Under the pieces are notes generated by a model. It was not told where the DNA came from. It ran no database searches and saw only the letters and a list, made by a program, of their open reading frames with translations. A stretch of 20,222 nt of DNA from the NCBI GenBank assembly GCA_934661375.1, contig CAKUJH010000046.1:1-20222 (forward strand). Direction: 5' to 3'. Every line of letters starts with the position of its first letter. Position 1 is the stretch's first letter. Made by a program: the position numbers and the translations under genes. Source of the DNA: an uncultured Victivallales bacterium (GTDB lineage: Bacteria; Verrucomicrobiota; Lentisphaeria; Victivallales; UBA1829). This document shows, one piece after another, positions 9,129 through 16,321 of this stretch.

Positions 9129-10109
9129 TCAGCGGGAGTCTTTGGCGATTTCCCGTTCGTTGAAAAATGCCAGTGCGAGCAGCGACCAGAAGCCGATGTA
9201 GAAAATCACATAGACCAGTGCCCAGAGAATGTACGACGCTGGGATTTCCTGCCGTGCCGCAATCGCATCCGCCATCCAGAAATACTGCCAGTTCGGCAGC
9301 AGCGTACGCAGAAACGAGGACATTATGCCGGTTCCAACCCATTGAAGCACAAAGAATTTGGAAACCAGCCCCAGCAGGAAAATCACCGTGCAGATCGTCA
9401 GGTTGGAGACCAGTTCAATGCGGGTGGCAAGTGCCGCGGAAATCGTACCCATGGTCCATGCCGCCGGGAAAAGCAGCAGCAGTGCCGGAACCAGATGCCG
9501 GGCTTCGATGAATTCTTCCGGATCAATTTCCGCCGGAGAATGGAATGCGCTGACCCGGATGATGTAAAAGACCACGGCAATGACTGGAATCAGCACCAGC
9601 AGCGCGGTCAGAGTGTTGCTGGTGAACGACAGCTGTTTGAAATAGTTGCGCAGTCCACCGTAAACCGCCGCAACCGCCAGTACTCCGTAGTAGATGCCCA
9701 TCAGGGAAAATTCCAGACGGAACTGATCTTTGGCAATCAGCACGGAGATCAGCGCCGAGCAGTTCAGCAGAAAGAGGAACACGGTAACGGCGGAAATGAT
9801 GCCGAAAATTTTCGCCGCAACAAAGGCGAAGCGCGTTACTGGTTTGGACATCAGCAGCAGTACGGTGCCGTTGCGCATTTCCCGGCTGATGGTATGTGCT
9901 GAACAGACAACTGCTATGACCAGACTGAAAACCAGCGAAGTCGCCATTGTGCTGTCCACCACGAATTTGATCTGTTCGCGGAACACGAACATCGCCGCTG
10001 TCGGATACAGCCCGTTGATGCACAGCGCACAGATCAGCATCAGAAAGTAAACCGGTTCCCGGATACATTCCACAAAAGTGTTTCTCGCCAGTTTGTAAAT
10101 TGTCAGCAT
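9129..10109 (-). CDS. ABC-2 type transporter permease
   Basis: This encodes 326 residues, starting at ATG 10109-10107 with CAGGAGA about nine bases upstream. About six hydrophobic segments are visible, for example LMLICALCINGLYPTAAMFVF, ATSLVFSLVIAVVCSAHTIS, ALLVLIPVIAVVFYIIRV and WALVYVIFYIGFWSLLALAFF. The cytoplasmic loop SREMRNGTVLLLMSKPVTR is a hallmark of ABC-2 permeases. It is the first gene of the four-gene operon. The operon therefore has two permease domains (this one and the one fused to GldG) and one ATPase, enough for a heteromeric transporter. The role could be export of a lipid, polysaccharide or peptide, or assembly of an envelope machine. Confidence 0.9.
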   Translation of the reverse strand: MLTIYKLARNTFVECIREPVYFLMLICALCINGLYPTAAMFVFREQIKFVVDSTMATSLVFSLVIAVVCSAHTISREMRNGTVLLLMSKPVTRFAFVAAKIFGIISAVTVFLFLLNCSALISVLIAKDQFRLEFSLMGIYYGVLAVAAVYGGLRNYFKQLSFTSNTLTALLVLIPVIAVVFYIIRVSAFHSPAEIDPEEFIEARHLVPALLLLFPAAWTMGTISAALATRIELVSNLTICTVIFLLGLVSKFFVLQWVGTGIMSSFLRTLLPNWQYFWMADAIAARQEIPASYILWALVYVIFYIGFWSLLALAFFNEREIAKDSR

Positions 10110-10170
10110 ATTTTGAAGTCTCCTGTCTTTGCCGCCGCCGGAAAAAACGCTCTTTTTTTCGATTGCGGAG

Positions 10171-10198
10171 TTGAAAAATTCTGTTAACCGTATATTCT
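10171..10198 (+). promoter_or_regulatory. Candidate promoter for formyltransferase-like gene
   Basis: TTGAAA (10171-10176), a 16-base spacer and TATTCT (10193-10198) point rightwards. The -10 hexamer overlaps that of the minus-strand promoter of the ABC operon almost exactly, so the two polymerases could not bind together. The predicted start near 10205 gives a leader of roughly 30 bases. Confidence 0.4.
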
Positions 10199-10222
10199 AT
10201 AACGCAAATCTGTAAATTTCAA
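10194..10222 (-). promoter_or_regulatory. Candidate promoter for ABC operon
   Basis: On the minus strand, TTGAAA (10222-10217) is followed after 17 bases by TAGAAT (10199-10194). This is one mismatch from the -10 consensus and two from the -35 consensus. The predicted start near 10187 leaves a leader of about 78 bases to ATG 10109. This rests on sequence match only. Confidence 0.5.
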
Positions 10223-10238
10223 ATCGAAAGTGATGGAT

Positions 10239-11132
10239 ATGAGCAAGGTTTTTTTAAAAGATTCTGAAAATCGGCCTTCCGGAGCCGTTTTTCTGAGCGG
10301 AAGCGGCACAAATGCCGAAAAAATTCTGGAAGATATGCAGAAGAACGGCAGCAGACTGCACTGGACACCGAAAGTCCTGGTAACTGATCGGCCGAAGACC
10401 AGCCGCGCGCGCGAAATCGCCGCACGTTTCGGCTTGCCGCTGATTGAACACGGCATCGCGGCTTTCTACCGGGCGCACGGCATGGAACACGTTACGCTTG
10501 CCAATGAAGAGGGGCAGCGCATTCGCGAACTCTGGACCGATGAACTGCGCCGCAAACTGGAACCTTATGCCGTGGATTTCGGCATCCTTGCCGGTTTTGT
10601 CCCGCTGACCAATCTCGCCGCCAGTCTGCCGTGCCTGAACGTGCATCCCGGCGATCTGACGTATCTCAAAAACGGACGCCGCTGGCTGGTCGGCCTGCAC
10701 AGCCTTCCCGTCGAACGCGCCATTCTTGAAGGTCAGACTTCCCTGCGCAGCAGTGTCATTCTGGTGCGTCCGTATTCCGCTTCCGCCAAAGATGATGTGG
10801 ATAACGGCCCGCTGCTGGGAATTTCCGCTCCCATGAAATTGGATTTGCAGGGACATTCTCTGACGGAATTGCAGGAGATTTTCCGTCAGCGTCAGGGAAA
10901 TGGTGTGCCGCATGATTTGCTGTCGGATTTGGCAAGCCATAATCAGGAACTGCTCAAACATGCCGGCGACCATGTGGTTTACCCTGCGGCAATTGATGAT
11001 TTTGCCCAGGGGTGTTTTGCCGAAGATGACAATGGCGGTTTACTGTTCCGCGAAAACCGCCACGCGGCGTTTCAGCCGATCTGTACGGTGGAATATTCTG
11101 CCGGCGGCACGAAAAAAATACTGTCCCGCTGA
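10239..11132 (+). CDS. Formyltransferase-fold protein related to PurN/Fmt
   Basis: This encodes 297 residues from ATG 10239. GTG 10230 and ATG 10233 are in frame, but a GAAAG SD-like site eight bases away favours 10239. The N-terminal beta strand and loop, VFLSGSGTNAEKIL (about 18-31), match the nucleotide-binding start of glycinamide ribonucleotide formyltransferase. LNVHPGDL (Asn134, His136) and DVDNGPLL (Asp188) correspond in order and spacing to the catalytic Asn-His and Asp of PurN and Fmt. It is longer than PurN (~200 residues), with an insert after the first strand and a ~90-residue C-terminal tail. PurN-like activity with 10-formyl-tetrahydrofolate is therefore possible but not certain; it may modify another amine or sugar. 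It stands alone between two opposing operons. Confidence 0.75.
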   Translation: MSKVFLKDSENRPSGAVFLSGSGTNAEKILEDMQKNGSRLHWTPKVLVTDRPKTSRAREIAARFGLPLIEHGIAAFYRAHGMEHVTLANEEGQRIRELWTDELRRKLEPYAVDFGILAGFVPLTNLAASLPCLNVHPGDLTYLKNGRRWLVGLHSLPVERAILEGQTSLRSSVILVRPYSASAKDDVDNGPLLGISAPMKLDLQGHSLTELQEIFRQRQGNGVPHDLLSDLASHNQELLKHAGDHVVYPAAIDDFAQGCFAEDDNGGLLFRENRHAAFQPICTVEYSAGGTKKILSR

Positions 11133-11143
11133 ACATCCGGCAG

Positions 11144-14113
11144 TCAGTTTTCAATGAAACGGAAATCCGGCAGAATCTCTATCCGGAACGATTTGCCGGG
11201 CATTTTTCCCGCAAGACCCGGTGTCGCGGTCCAGGTCCCCGGAGGCAATCCGGCAGTGTCAAGAGCCAGTATCCAGCCGCCGGGGGCGTCAAGCGTGCAG
11301 GGAGGCAGTTTCACTGTCTGCCTGCCGTTCGACAATGTCAGTTCGAAAACCGGATGTTCCAGGGAAGCGCAGTTCGCCTGTATTTCCAGCAGCAGTTTTT
11401 CTCCCGTCACCACATAGCTTGAAGCGGCGCGGCGCAGTGCTGCCGACGGCCCTTCCGGTTCGACAGGACAGCGGATCGATTCAATGAGGTGATTTCCATC
11501 ACTCAGGGACAAAATCATTTCACGCTCTTTTCCGATGGCAAAATCCAGGGTGAAAGCCTTCCCCGGCTCTGCCTTTTTCCGCACCTGTCCGTCGCCGGAC
11601 GGCGTTGTCACGGCAAGCGTCAATCCTGTTCCGGACACTGGTCCGAGGACGCCCGAAATGCGGTTCCTGCCGGGATAGAGCGCGGGGAGTTTCAGCGAAG
11701 CAATGTTTTTCGTCACCGTCCTGCCGGTAAAGTTCAGTTTGCCCCAGTGATCACGTTCCGCAAATTGCGAACGGACACGTCCGAAACTGGTCGACTGCCG
11801 CCATGAGTGAAATTCACGGGCATAGTTGAATCCCCATGTCGTACCTGCTGCCGGCATGGATTTCAAGCCGACAACCTCCCATGGGACCAAAGCCTCCGCC
11901 GCGGTTCCCCCGGACGCATTGATCGGGGAGCGCACAGCCGTCCGGACTCCGGAATTTTTGACTGCTTTGCCGTTGCGCAGCAGCGTGCGTTCTCCTTTAA
12001 GGTTGATCAGCAGCTGCCAGAGAGCCTTGTTTTCCGGTTCATACCAGAAGAATTGAAAAGTGTCGTCTTCCCAAATGTCCGGACTGTCCGACTTGTATTT
12101 GCAGCGGAATCCGTCTTTCGGCTGCCAGTGGTTTCCTTCCGCGGCAAGCCACAGCCCGTTGCGGTCATAAGCGACAAAACCTGCCGAATAACTGGGGGCG
12201 GATTTCGAGAATTCTTCCGCCGTGCTGCAGCGGGCCTTGATGCTGTTTTCCTGATCAAGGACATACGGGATTGCCCCCGTGGAGACATATGAACTTTCTT
12301 CATGGCGTCCGTCGAGCGTCATCGTTTCTCCGAGGCGGACAGCCAGAGTGCCGCTCGCGGCTTCCGTGCCGCCGTTTTCAATTTTCCGGACTGCGTCCAG
12401 CTTCGGATTCCCCGGCGCCGCCGGGAATTGAACATCCCCGTTTTCCGCCTCATAAACTGCACGGAGAAGTTTGGCACGGCGAAGATCCAGCTCATGCGCG
12501 GAAATCCCGAGCTGCCAGTCCCGGTAGTGGGGTCCTGTGACCGGAATGTCGGCGGTTACTTCATGTAAAACTTTCTCCAGCCGGCCGGCACGCTGTTTTT
12601 GCCCGCCGGCACGCAGTCCGGATATCTTCATTTTAAGCAGATTCGCAGCGGCAAGATCAAGGCGTCCGGCATGGAGGCGTTCAAACTCCCAGGTTGAAAT
12701 GACCCCCTGCGGCGTGACTATGAGATAACGCCAATACAGATTTGCCGGGACGTCGAGCCACTGGTCCGCCCACTGGTGATGGAATCCGGAATTGAGGCGA
12801 AGCTGGAGAAGGCCGAAACTCATGCGGTGCAGGTCGAAATTGAAACTTCCGACTTTCGCTCCATCTTTGCGGGCGTCGGAAAGCGCATGTTCCGTCCAGC
12901 TGTTGTACTGGCGGAACATGACGCCGTCACGGTGTCCCCGGTCAAGTTCCTGAGCCCGGTTATAACCGAGCTGATTGTCTATGATCAGCGCCGATTGAGG
13001 ACAAAGTTTCTTCAGGACCGGCAGAAAAGTGCTGTACCCCGCTTCCTTTCCAGCTGAATTTGAAAGCTCTTCTTCCGTGGCAATCAGCAGCAGCGGCCAT
13101 TTCTCGCATTCTGCCGTATCGAGAAGCTGCCGCAGGATCGATTCAAAAATCGCCGGAGCGTCCGGATGAAATTTTTCGGCAGGGGCTGCTTCCGCGCCTT
13201 TGACCGGGTTCCTGTCGCCTTTGGCGCGGCGGATTGCAACTGTATTGGCATACCAGGTCATATGGCGCACTTCAAGCACAAGGAAACCGTCTGCCTGCGA
13301 CTCCTTCATGGCACGGGCAAAAGCGGACAATTCACTGAAATCAGCCTTGCCCGCGGCATCATATTCCGGGTAGATATGGTAAAGGGTCGTTGAATTGATC
13401 CTGCGCGAGACGCAGAAACGGAAATAATGACCGATATTTTCGCGTGTCCATCCGGGAAATGCGAAATTACGGTAGCAGCCGGTGCTTTTTTCCCGGTAAA
13501 AATGCCCCGGCACGTAAAATCCGGCGGATTCCGCCAGTTTCGGCAGCCGGAACGGCAGCACCTGCAGTTCAACAGGTAATTTTACCGGTCCGAATGCAAT
13601 TTCTCCGGAATAGAGACCGGCAGGCGTCCCGTCTGGAATTTTCAACTGATAAATCAGCGGGATCATTTCGCCTGAACGCATGGTCGCCGTATCCGGCGCG
13701 ACAAGCATCCATGCCGAGAGTCTGTTCTCCGGATTGCGTTCCGGGCTGACCGCTTCCAGAAGCTGGATGTTCTCTGCCGGAAGCACCTTGTCTTTTCCCT
13801 TCAGAGCCGTGAAACTCAATGCGCCGCCCTGCCAGTTTTGAGGCAAAACAAGCATAAGTGCGGCAGAGTAAAGATCGCCGGGAGTCCCCGTCAGACGCAA
13901 GATGCTGCCGCGCCATGCGGGTATCCGGCAGCTGGCATTGGGGCGAAGCTGGAAATCAACCGGATAAAGCAGAGGGGTGTTCCCCGCGGGGGGAGCGGGA
14001 ATGACAATGCGGTTGCGTGTAAGTTTTCCCGCATCCGTCTGCTGGGAGGGGAATGCACTCCCGAAAACCTGCGCGGCGGCAAAGCTTAAAAGTATGACAA
14101 AACAGGATTTCAT
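11144..14113 (-). CDS. Secreted glycoside-hydrolase-like protein with CBM9-like domain
   Basis: This encodes 989 residues. AAGGAAG six bases before ATG 14113-14111 supports the start. The signal peptide covers about residues 1-18 (MKSCFVILLSFAAAQVFG). An N-terminal beta-sandwich ends around GLYSGEIAFGPVKLPVELQVLP. It leads to a region of about 200-480 with alternating strands and helices (YFRFCVSRRINSTTLYHIYPEY, LLLIATEEEL, WADQWLDVPANLYWRYL), compatible with the TIM barrel of DUF4091-type glycosidase-like proteins. About 604-800 resembles a family 9 carbohydrate-binding module: SPDIWEDDTFQFFW, then EALVPWEVVGLKSM and TTWGFNYAREF. A C-terminal beta domain follows. A fixed catalytic pair cannot be assigned. 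It is the last gene of the lacI cassette, 14 bases after the pseudopilin. Confidence 0.8.
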   Translation of the reverse strand: MKSCFVILLSFAAAQVFGSAFPSQQTDAGKLTRNRIVIPAPPAGNTPLLYPVDFQLRPNASCRIPAWRGSILRLTGTPGDLYSAALMLVLPQNWQGGALSFTALKGKDKVLPAENIQLLEAVSPERNPENRLSAWMLVAPDTATMRSGEMIPLIYQLKIPDGTPAGLYSGEIAFGPVKLPVELQVLPFRLPKLAESAGFYVPGHFYREKSTGCYRNFAFPGWTRENIGHYFRFCVSRRINSTTLYHIYPEYDAAGKADFSELSAFARAMKESQADGFLVLEVRHMTWYANTVAIRRAKGDRNPVKGAEAAPAEKFHPDAPAIFESILRQLLDTAECEKWPLLLIATEEELSNSAGKEAGYSTFLPVLKKLCPQSALIIDNQLGYNRAQELDRGHRDGVMFRQYNSWTEHALSDARKDGAKVGSFNFDLHRMSFGLLQLRLNSGFHHQWADQWLDVPANLYWRYLIVTPQGVISTWEFERLHAGRLDLAAANLLKMKISGLRAGGQKQRAGRLEKVLHEVTADIPVTGPHYRDWQLGISAHELDLRRAKLLRAVYEAENGDVQFPAAPGNPKLDAVRKIENGGTEAASGTLAVRLGETMTLDGRHEESSYVSTGAIPYVLDQENSIKARCSTAEEFSKSAPSYSAGFVAYDRNGLWLAAEGNHWQPKDGFRCKYKSDSPDIWEDDTFQFFWYEPENKALWQLLINLKGERTLLRNGKAVKNSGVRTAVRSPINASGGTAAEALVPWEVVGLKSMPAAGTTWGFNYAREFHSWRQSTSFGRVRSQFAERDHWGKLNFTGRTVTKNIASLKLPALYPGRNRISGVLGPVSGTGLTLAVTTPSGDGQVRKKAEPGKAFTLDFAIGKEREMILSLSDGNHLIESIRCPVEPEGPSAALRRAASSYVVTGEKLLLEIQANCASLEHPVFELTLSNGRQTVKLPPCTLDAPGGWILALDTAGLPPGTWTATPGLAGKMPGKSFRIEILPDFRFIEN

Positions 14114-14127
14114 TGGATTCTTCCTTT

Positions 14128-14787
14128 TTATTTTTTCAGGTCGCTGCGGTGAAGCATGGGGGTCGAAGCAGGCACAACCGGTGTGTCTGTGACTGAAAAT
14201 CCGGCTGTCAGAACATTGGCCCGTTTGTTATGGCGGTAGCGGACGTTTTGCCAGCTATTGTATTTGATGTTGCACGAATTCCCATTGGTGTCAATGTAAA
14301 GCAGCGTCGCCGAGGGCATGAGGACCCGGTCCAGTTTGGTGATCTCCGGACAATCCCATGTCAGTTCACCGACCAGATAGTAATTTGGGGCGTAGCTGAA
14401 CCCATACTGCGGCCAGTTTCCTTCCTTTAAATATTTCGGACAGCAAAGGACTGTTTTCGTATAGTATATGTCGGTGAAATCTTTTTTCTGCAGATTCAAA
14501 TATTCGGCGATTGACCAATGCCAGAACCAGTTTTCGCCGTTTTTTTTCTGAACCGATGGCAGCAGCCAGTTGTTATTGTCGTTTGCATACATGGAAACCC
14601 CAAGTCCGATTTGCTTGAGATTGGCGGTGCATTTCACTTTCAGCGCCGTATCGCGCGCTCTGCTCAATGCGGGCAGCAGCATTGCCGCCAGGATTGCAAT
14701 GATCGCAATTACTACAAGTAATTCGATCAATGTGAATCTCGCAGTTCCTCTCCATGATCCATGTCCCGTTTTCTTTTTCACGTTCAT
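14128..14787 (-). CDS. Type II-like pseudopilin, degenerate C-terminal motif
   Basis: This encodes 219 residues from the second of two adjacent ATGs (14787-14785). The first (14790) lies only three bases from GGAGG; the second lies six. The start region overlaps the lacI stop, so translation is likely coupled. After a basic leader comes FTLIELLVVIAIIAIL, the prepilin helix, with Arg rather than Gly just before the cleavage point. Then come the stalk RARDTALKVKCTANLKQIGLG and a Trp/Tyr-rich globular part (NWFWHWSIAEYLNL). Near the C terminus, RYRHNKRANVLTAGFSV aligns with the H-X9-DG element (RHNGGANVLFADGHV type), but the DG pair is replaced by GF. Function by family: an exported, membrane-anchored minor pilin-like protein. 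It sits between lacI and the large secreted enzyme gene. Confidence 0.92.
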   Translation of the reverse strand: MNVKKKTGHGSWRGTARFTLIELLVVIAIIAILAAMLLPALSRARDTALKVKCTANLKQIGLGVSMYANDNNNWLLPSVQKKNGENWFWHWSIAEYLNLQKKDFTDIYYTKTVLCCPKYLKEGNWPQYGFSYAPNYYLVGELTWDCPEITKLDRVLMPSATLLYIDTNGNSCNIKYNSWQNVRYRHNKRANVLTAGFSVTDTPVVPASTPMLHRSDLKK

Positions 14788-15854
14788 CATCTACCTCCGT
14801 TTTTTGTTGTTGAATTCCGTATAATCAATTCGGGCGTCACCGTCGCAAAGCATCCTTTCATTTCCCGTTCCGGATGCGTGATCTTTTCCAGCAGCAGATC
14901 GACAACCATTTTTGATTGAAGCGCGTAATCTTCATCTACCGTCGTCAACGCGGGAATTGCATATTTCGAAAAATCCTCATTGTCGTAGCCGACGACCTTG
15001 ATATCGCACGGACACCGTTTGCCAAAATCCGGCAGGGCCTGGAGAAAGGCATGGCAAAACAGATCGTTGAAACCGACAATTCCGTCTATTTTTTCCGGAA
15101 TGATATGATTCTTCAGAAATACTGACATGTTTCTTCCCTGGAGCCGCCTGTCGCCATCCATATCCTTCTCATGGAAAATATGGAGTTCATCCGCGGAATA
15201 TCCCAGCTCTTTCATCATCTGCTCATATCCGCTTTCCTGCTGAATCACGGTCTGCCAGGATTTTTCCCCCCGCACGAAAGCGATCCGTTTCGCGCCCTGT
15301 TCATGAAGATGCTTCACCGCATGCCGCATTGATGAGGCGCGGTCGATATTGATATAAGAAGCATCCGGATGATTCGGCCTGTCAATGAAGACGATTTTTC
15401 CGAGAACGTCGGAAAAAAGTTCCCGGAATTTTTCTTCCGATCCCGGATAATCATGGGAAATGCATATCACGCCGTCCACCCCGTACTGCATGAATATGTC
15501 ATAGTTGCCGCGCAGGTTTTCGACGGAATCATGCACTTCGCCGATCATGCAGCGATATCCCCGCAGAGTCGCTTCCTTTTCGATTCCCTCAAGAATGCGG
15601 AACCGCGGAATTGATGCCTGGCTGTCGATCAGAATGCCGATCACCTTGCTGGCGCATCCGGCAAGAGTTTTGGCGTTGATGTTCGGCTGATAGTTCATTG
15701 CCTTTGCCGTTCTGCGGATCTTTGCCGCCATCTTTTCCCCGATCCGGACCGTTCCGCGCGGATTGGCGGACAGCGCAGCCGCCACAGTCACTTTGGATAC
15801 TCCAAGTTTCTGCGCAATGTCGATCAGTCTTGTCTTTTTCGGCAATGCCGTCAT
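14787..15854 (-). CDS. LacI-family transcriptional regulator
   Basis: This encodes 355 residues, starting at ATG 15854-15852 with AGGAA (15867-15863) eight bases upstream. The N-terminal HTH is canonical (TRLIDIAQKLGVSKVTVAAALS, about 8-29), followed by the hinge helix region NYQPNINAKTLAG. The rest is a periplasmic-binding-protein-like sensor domain (VIGILIDSQASIPRF, DGVICISHDYPG, INIDRASSMRHAVKHL, IDGIVGFNDLFCHAFL, VVGYDNEDFSKYAIPALTTVDED). Such proteins repress or sometimes activate genes for sugar use on binding a sugar effector. The stop codon overlaps the pseudopilin start, so lacI, pseudopilin and the secreted enzyme gene form one operon. A palindrome between its promoter and start suggests that it controls itself. 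Confidence 0.95.
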   Translation of the reverse strand: MTALPKKTRLIDIAQKLGVSKVTVAAALSANPRGTVRIGEKMAAKIRRTAKAMNYQPNINAKTLAGCASKVIGILIDSQASIPRFRILEGIEKEATLRGYRCMIGEVHDSVENLRGNYDIFMQYGVDGVICISHDYPGSEEKFRELFSDVLGKIVFIDRPNHPDASYINIDRASSMRHAVKHLHEQGAKRIAFVRGEKSWQTVIQQESGYEQMMKELGYSADELHIFHEKDMDGDRRLQGRNMSVFLKNHIIPEKIDGIVGFNDLFCHAFLQALPDFGKRCPCDIKVVGYDNEDFSKYAIPALTTVDEDYALQSKMVVDLLLEKITHPEREMKGCFATVTPELIIRNSTTKNGGR

Positions 15855-15868
15855 AGTTTCATTTCCTA

Positions 15869-15882
15869 ATTTACCGGTTAAT
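15869..15882. promoter_or_regulatory. Candidate LacI-type operator palindrome
   Basis: ATTTACCGGTTAAT is a 14-bp palindrome with one mismatched pair, centred on a CG step as LacI-family operators are. It lies immediately downstream of the predicted lacI transcription start (near 15886) and just before the SD site. A repressor bound there would block the whole lacI operon. Confidence 0.5.
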
Positions 15883-15892
15883 CATTTCATGT

Positions 15893-15920
15893 ACTATAAA
15901 TGCTTTCCCGGTTTTGTCAA
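15893..15920 (-). promoter_or_regulatory. Near-consensus promoter of lacI operon
   Basis: On the minus strand, a perfect -35 TTGACA (15920-15915) is followed after 16 bases by TATAGT (15898-15893). The predicted start is near 15886, giving a leader of about 32 bases that contains the ACCGGT palindrome and the SD site. Confidence 0.65.
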
Positions 15921-15988
15921 GAGGAAAAAACTGAAAATTCTTTTTTTTTTTTTGCATTCCGGTCCGGAACGTGCCGCTGCCAAAAGGT

Positions 15989-16164
15989 ATTTGCAAAATC
16001 GACTGAGGCATGCTAAATTCTTCCATTGTGATAAGTCCTCTCGTTTTGTTTTCAGGGAAGGTTAATAAAGCAGTTCGGAGAACTTATCACATTTTTTTTG
16101 CCAATTCAAGAGCCTCCTCGCTCCGGAACCCTTTGCGATTTTACAGAAAATTCGTTACACAGAC
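15989..16164 (-). mobile_element. Truncated 5' end of an insertion element (copy 1)
   Basis: This 176-bp stretch is a near-identical inverted copy of 20020-20214. The differences are a few substitutions, one single-base indel and a 20-base length change in an AAAAC repeat (two units here, 16043-16052). Read on the minus strand it starts GTCTGTGTAACGAATTTTC, runs through a leader with an SD site (GAGAGGA), and reaches ATG 16026-16024 of an ORF beginning MEEFSMPQSILQI. After AAAT (15989) the similarity stops and the frame continues as unrelated sequence for about 40 codons before a stop. It is therefore a remnant. Together with the lacI promoter and the capA terminator it fills the 467-base gap between lacI and the capA-like gene. 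A tract of 13 T (15941-15953) is the only other notable feature there; 16165-16246 shows nothing clear. Confidence 0.75.
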
Positions 16165-16246
16165 TCCTTTGTTAAGGGTTTCATCTGCTGACTACCGGAG
16201 ATTGTCAATTTCTTGCAAGAGAAAATGCTTTTAGGCAGATTTTTTC

Positions 16247-16297
16247 AAAAAAATATCAGAACGCACCCCGCCATCCGGAAACAGACGGCAGGATGCG
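16247..16297 (-). terminator. Intrinsic terminator of capA-like gene
   Basis: On the minus strand CGCATCCTGCC (16297-16287) pairs over 11 bp, with two G-U pairs, with GGCGGGGTGCG (16272-16262). A few bases later comes a run of seven T (16253-16247). It lies 24 bases after the stop of the CapA-like gene. The stem and U tract make a convincing Rho-independent terminator. Confidence 0.8.
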
Positions 16298-16321
16298 TTG
16301 GAAATTCACATTATCCCAGAA

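Noticed and set aside
8480..9163. 227-codon open frame on + strand opposite the ABC ATPase gene
   Set aside because: The minus strand carries full Walker A, signature and Walker B motifs, so this is a shadow.
15941..15953. Run of 13 T as a terminator
   Set aside because: No GC-rich stem precedes it on the plus strand and no plus-strand gene ends there. On the minus strand it lies upstream of lacI.
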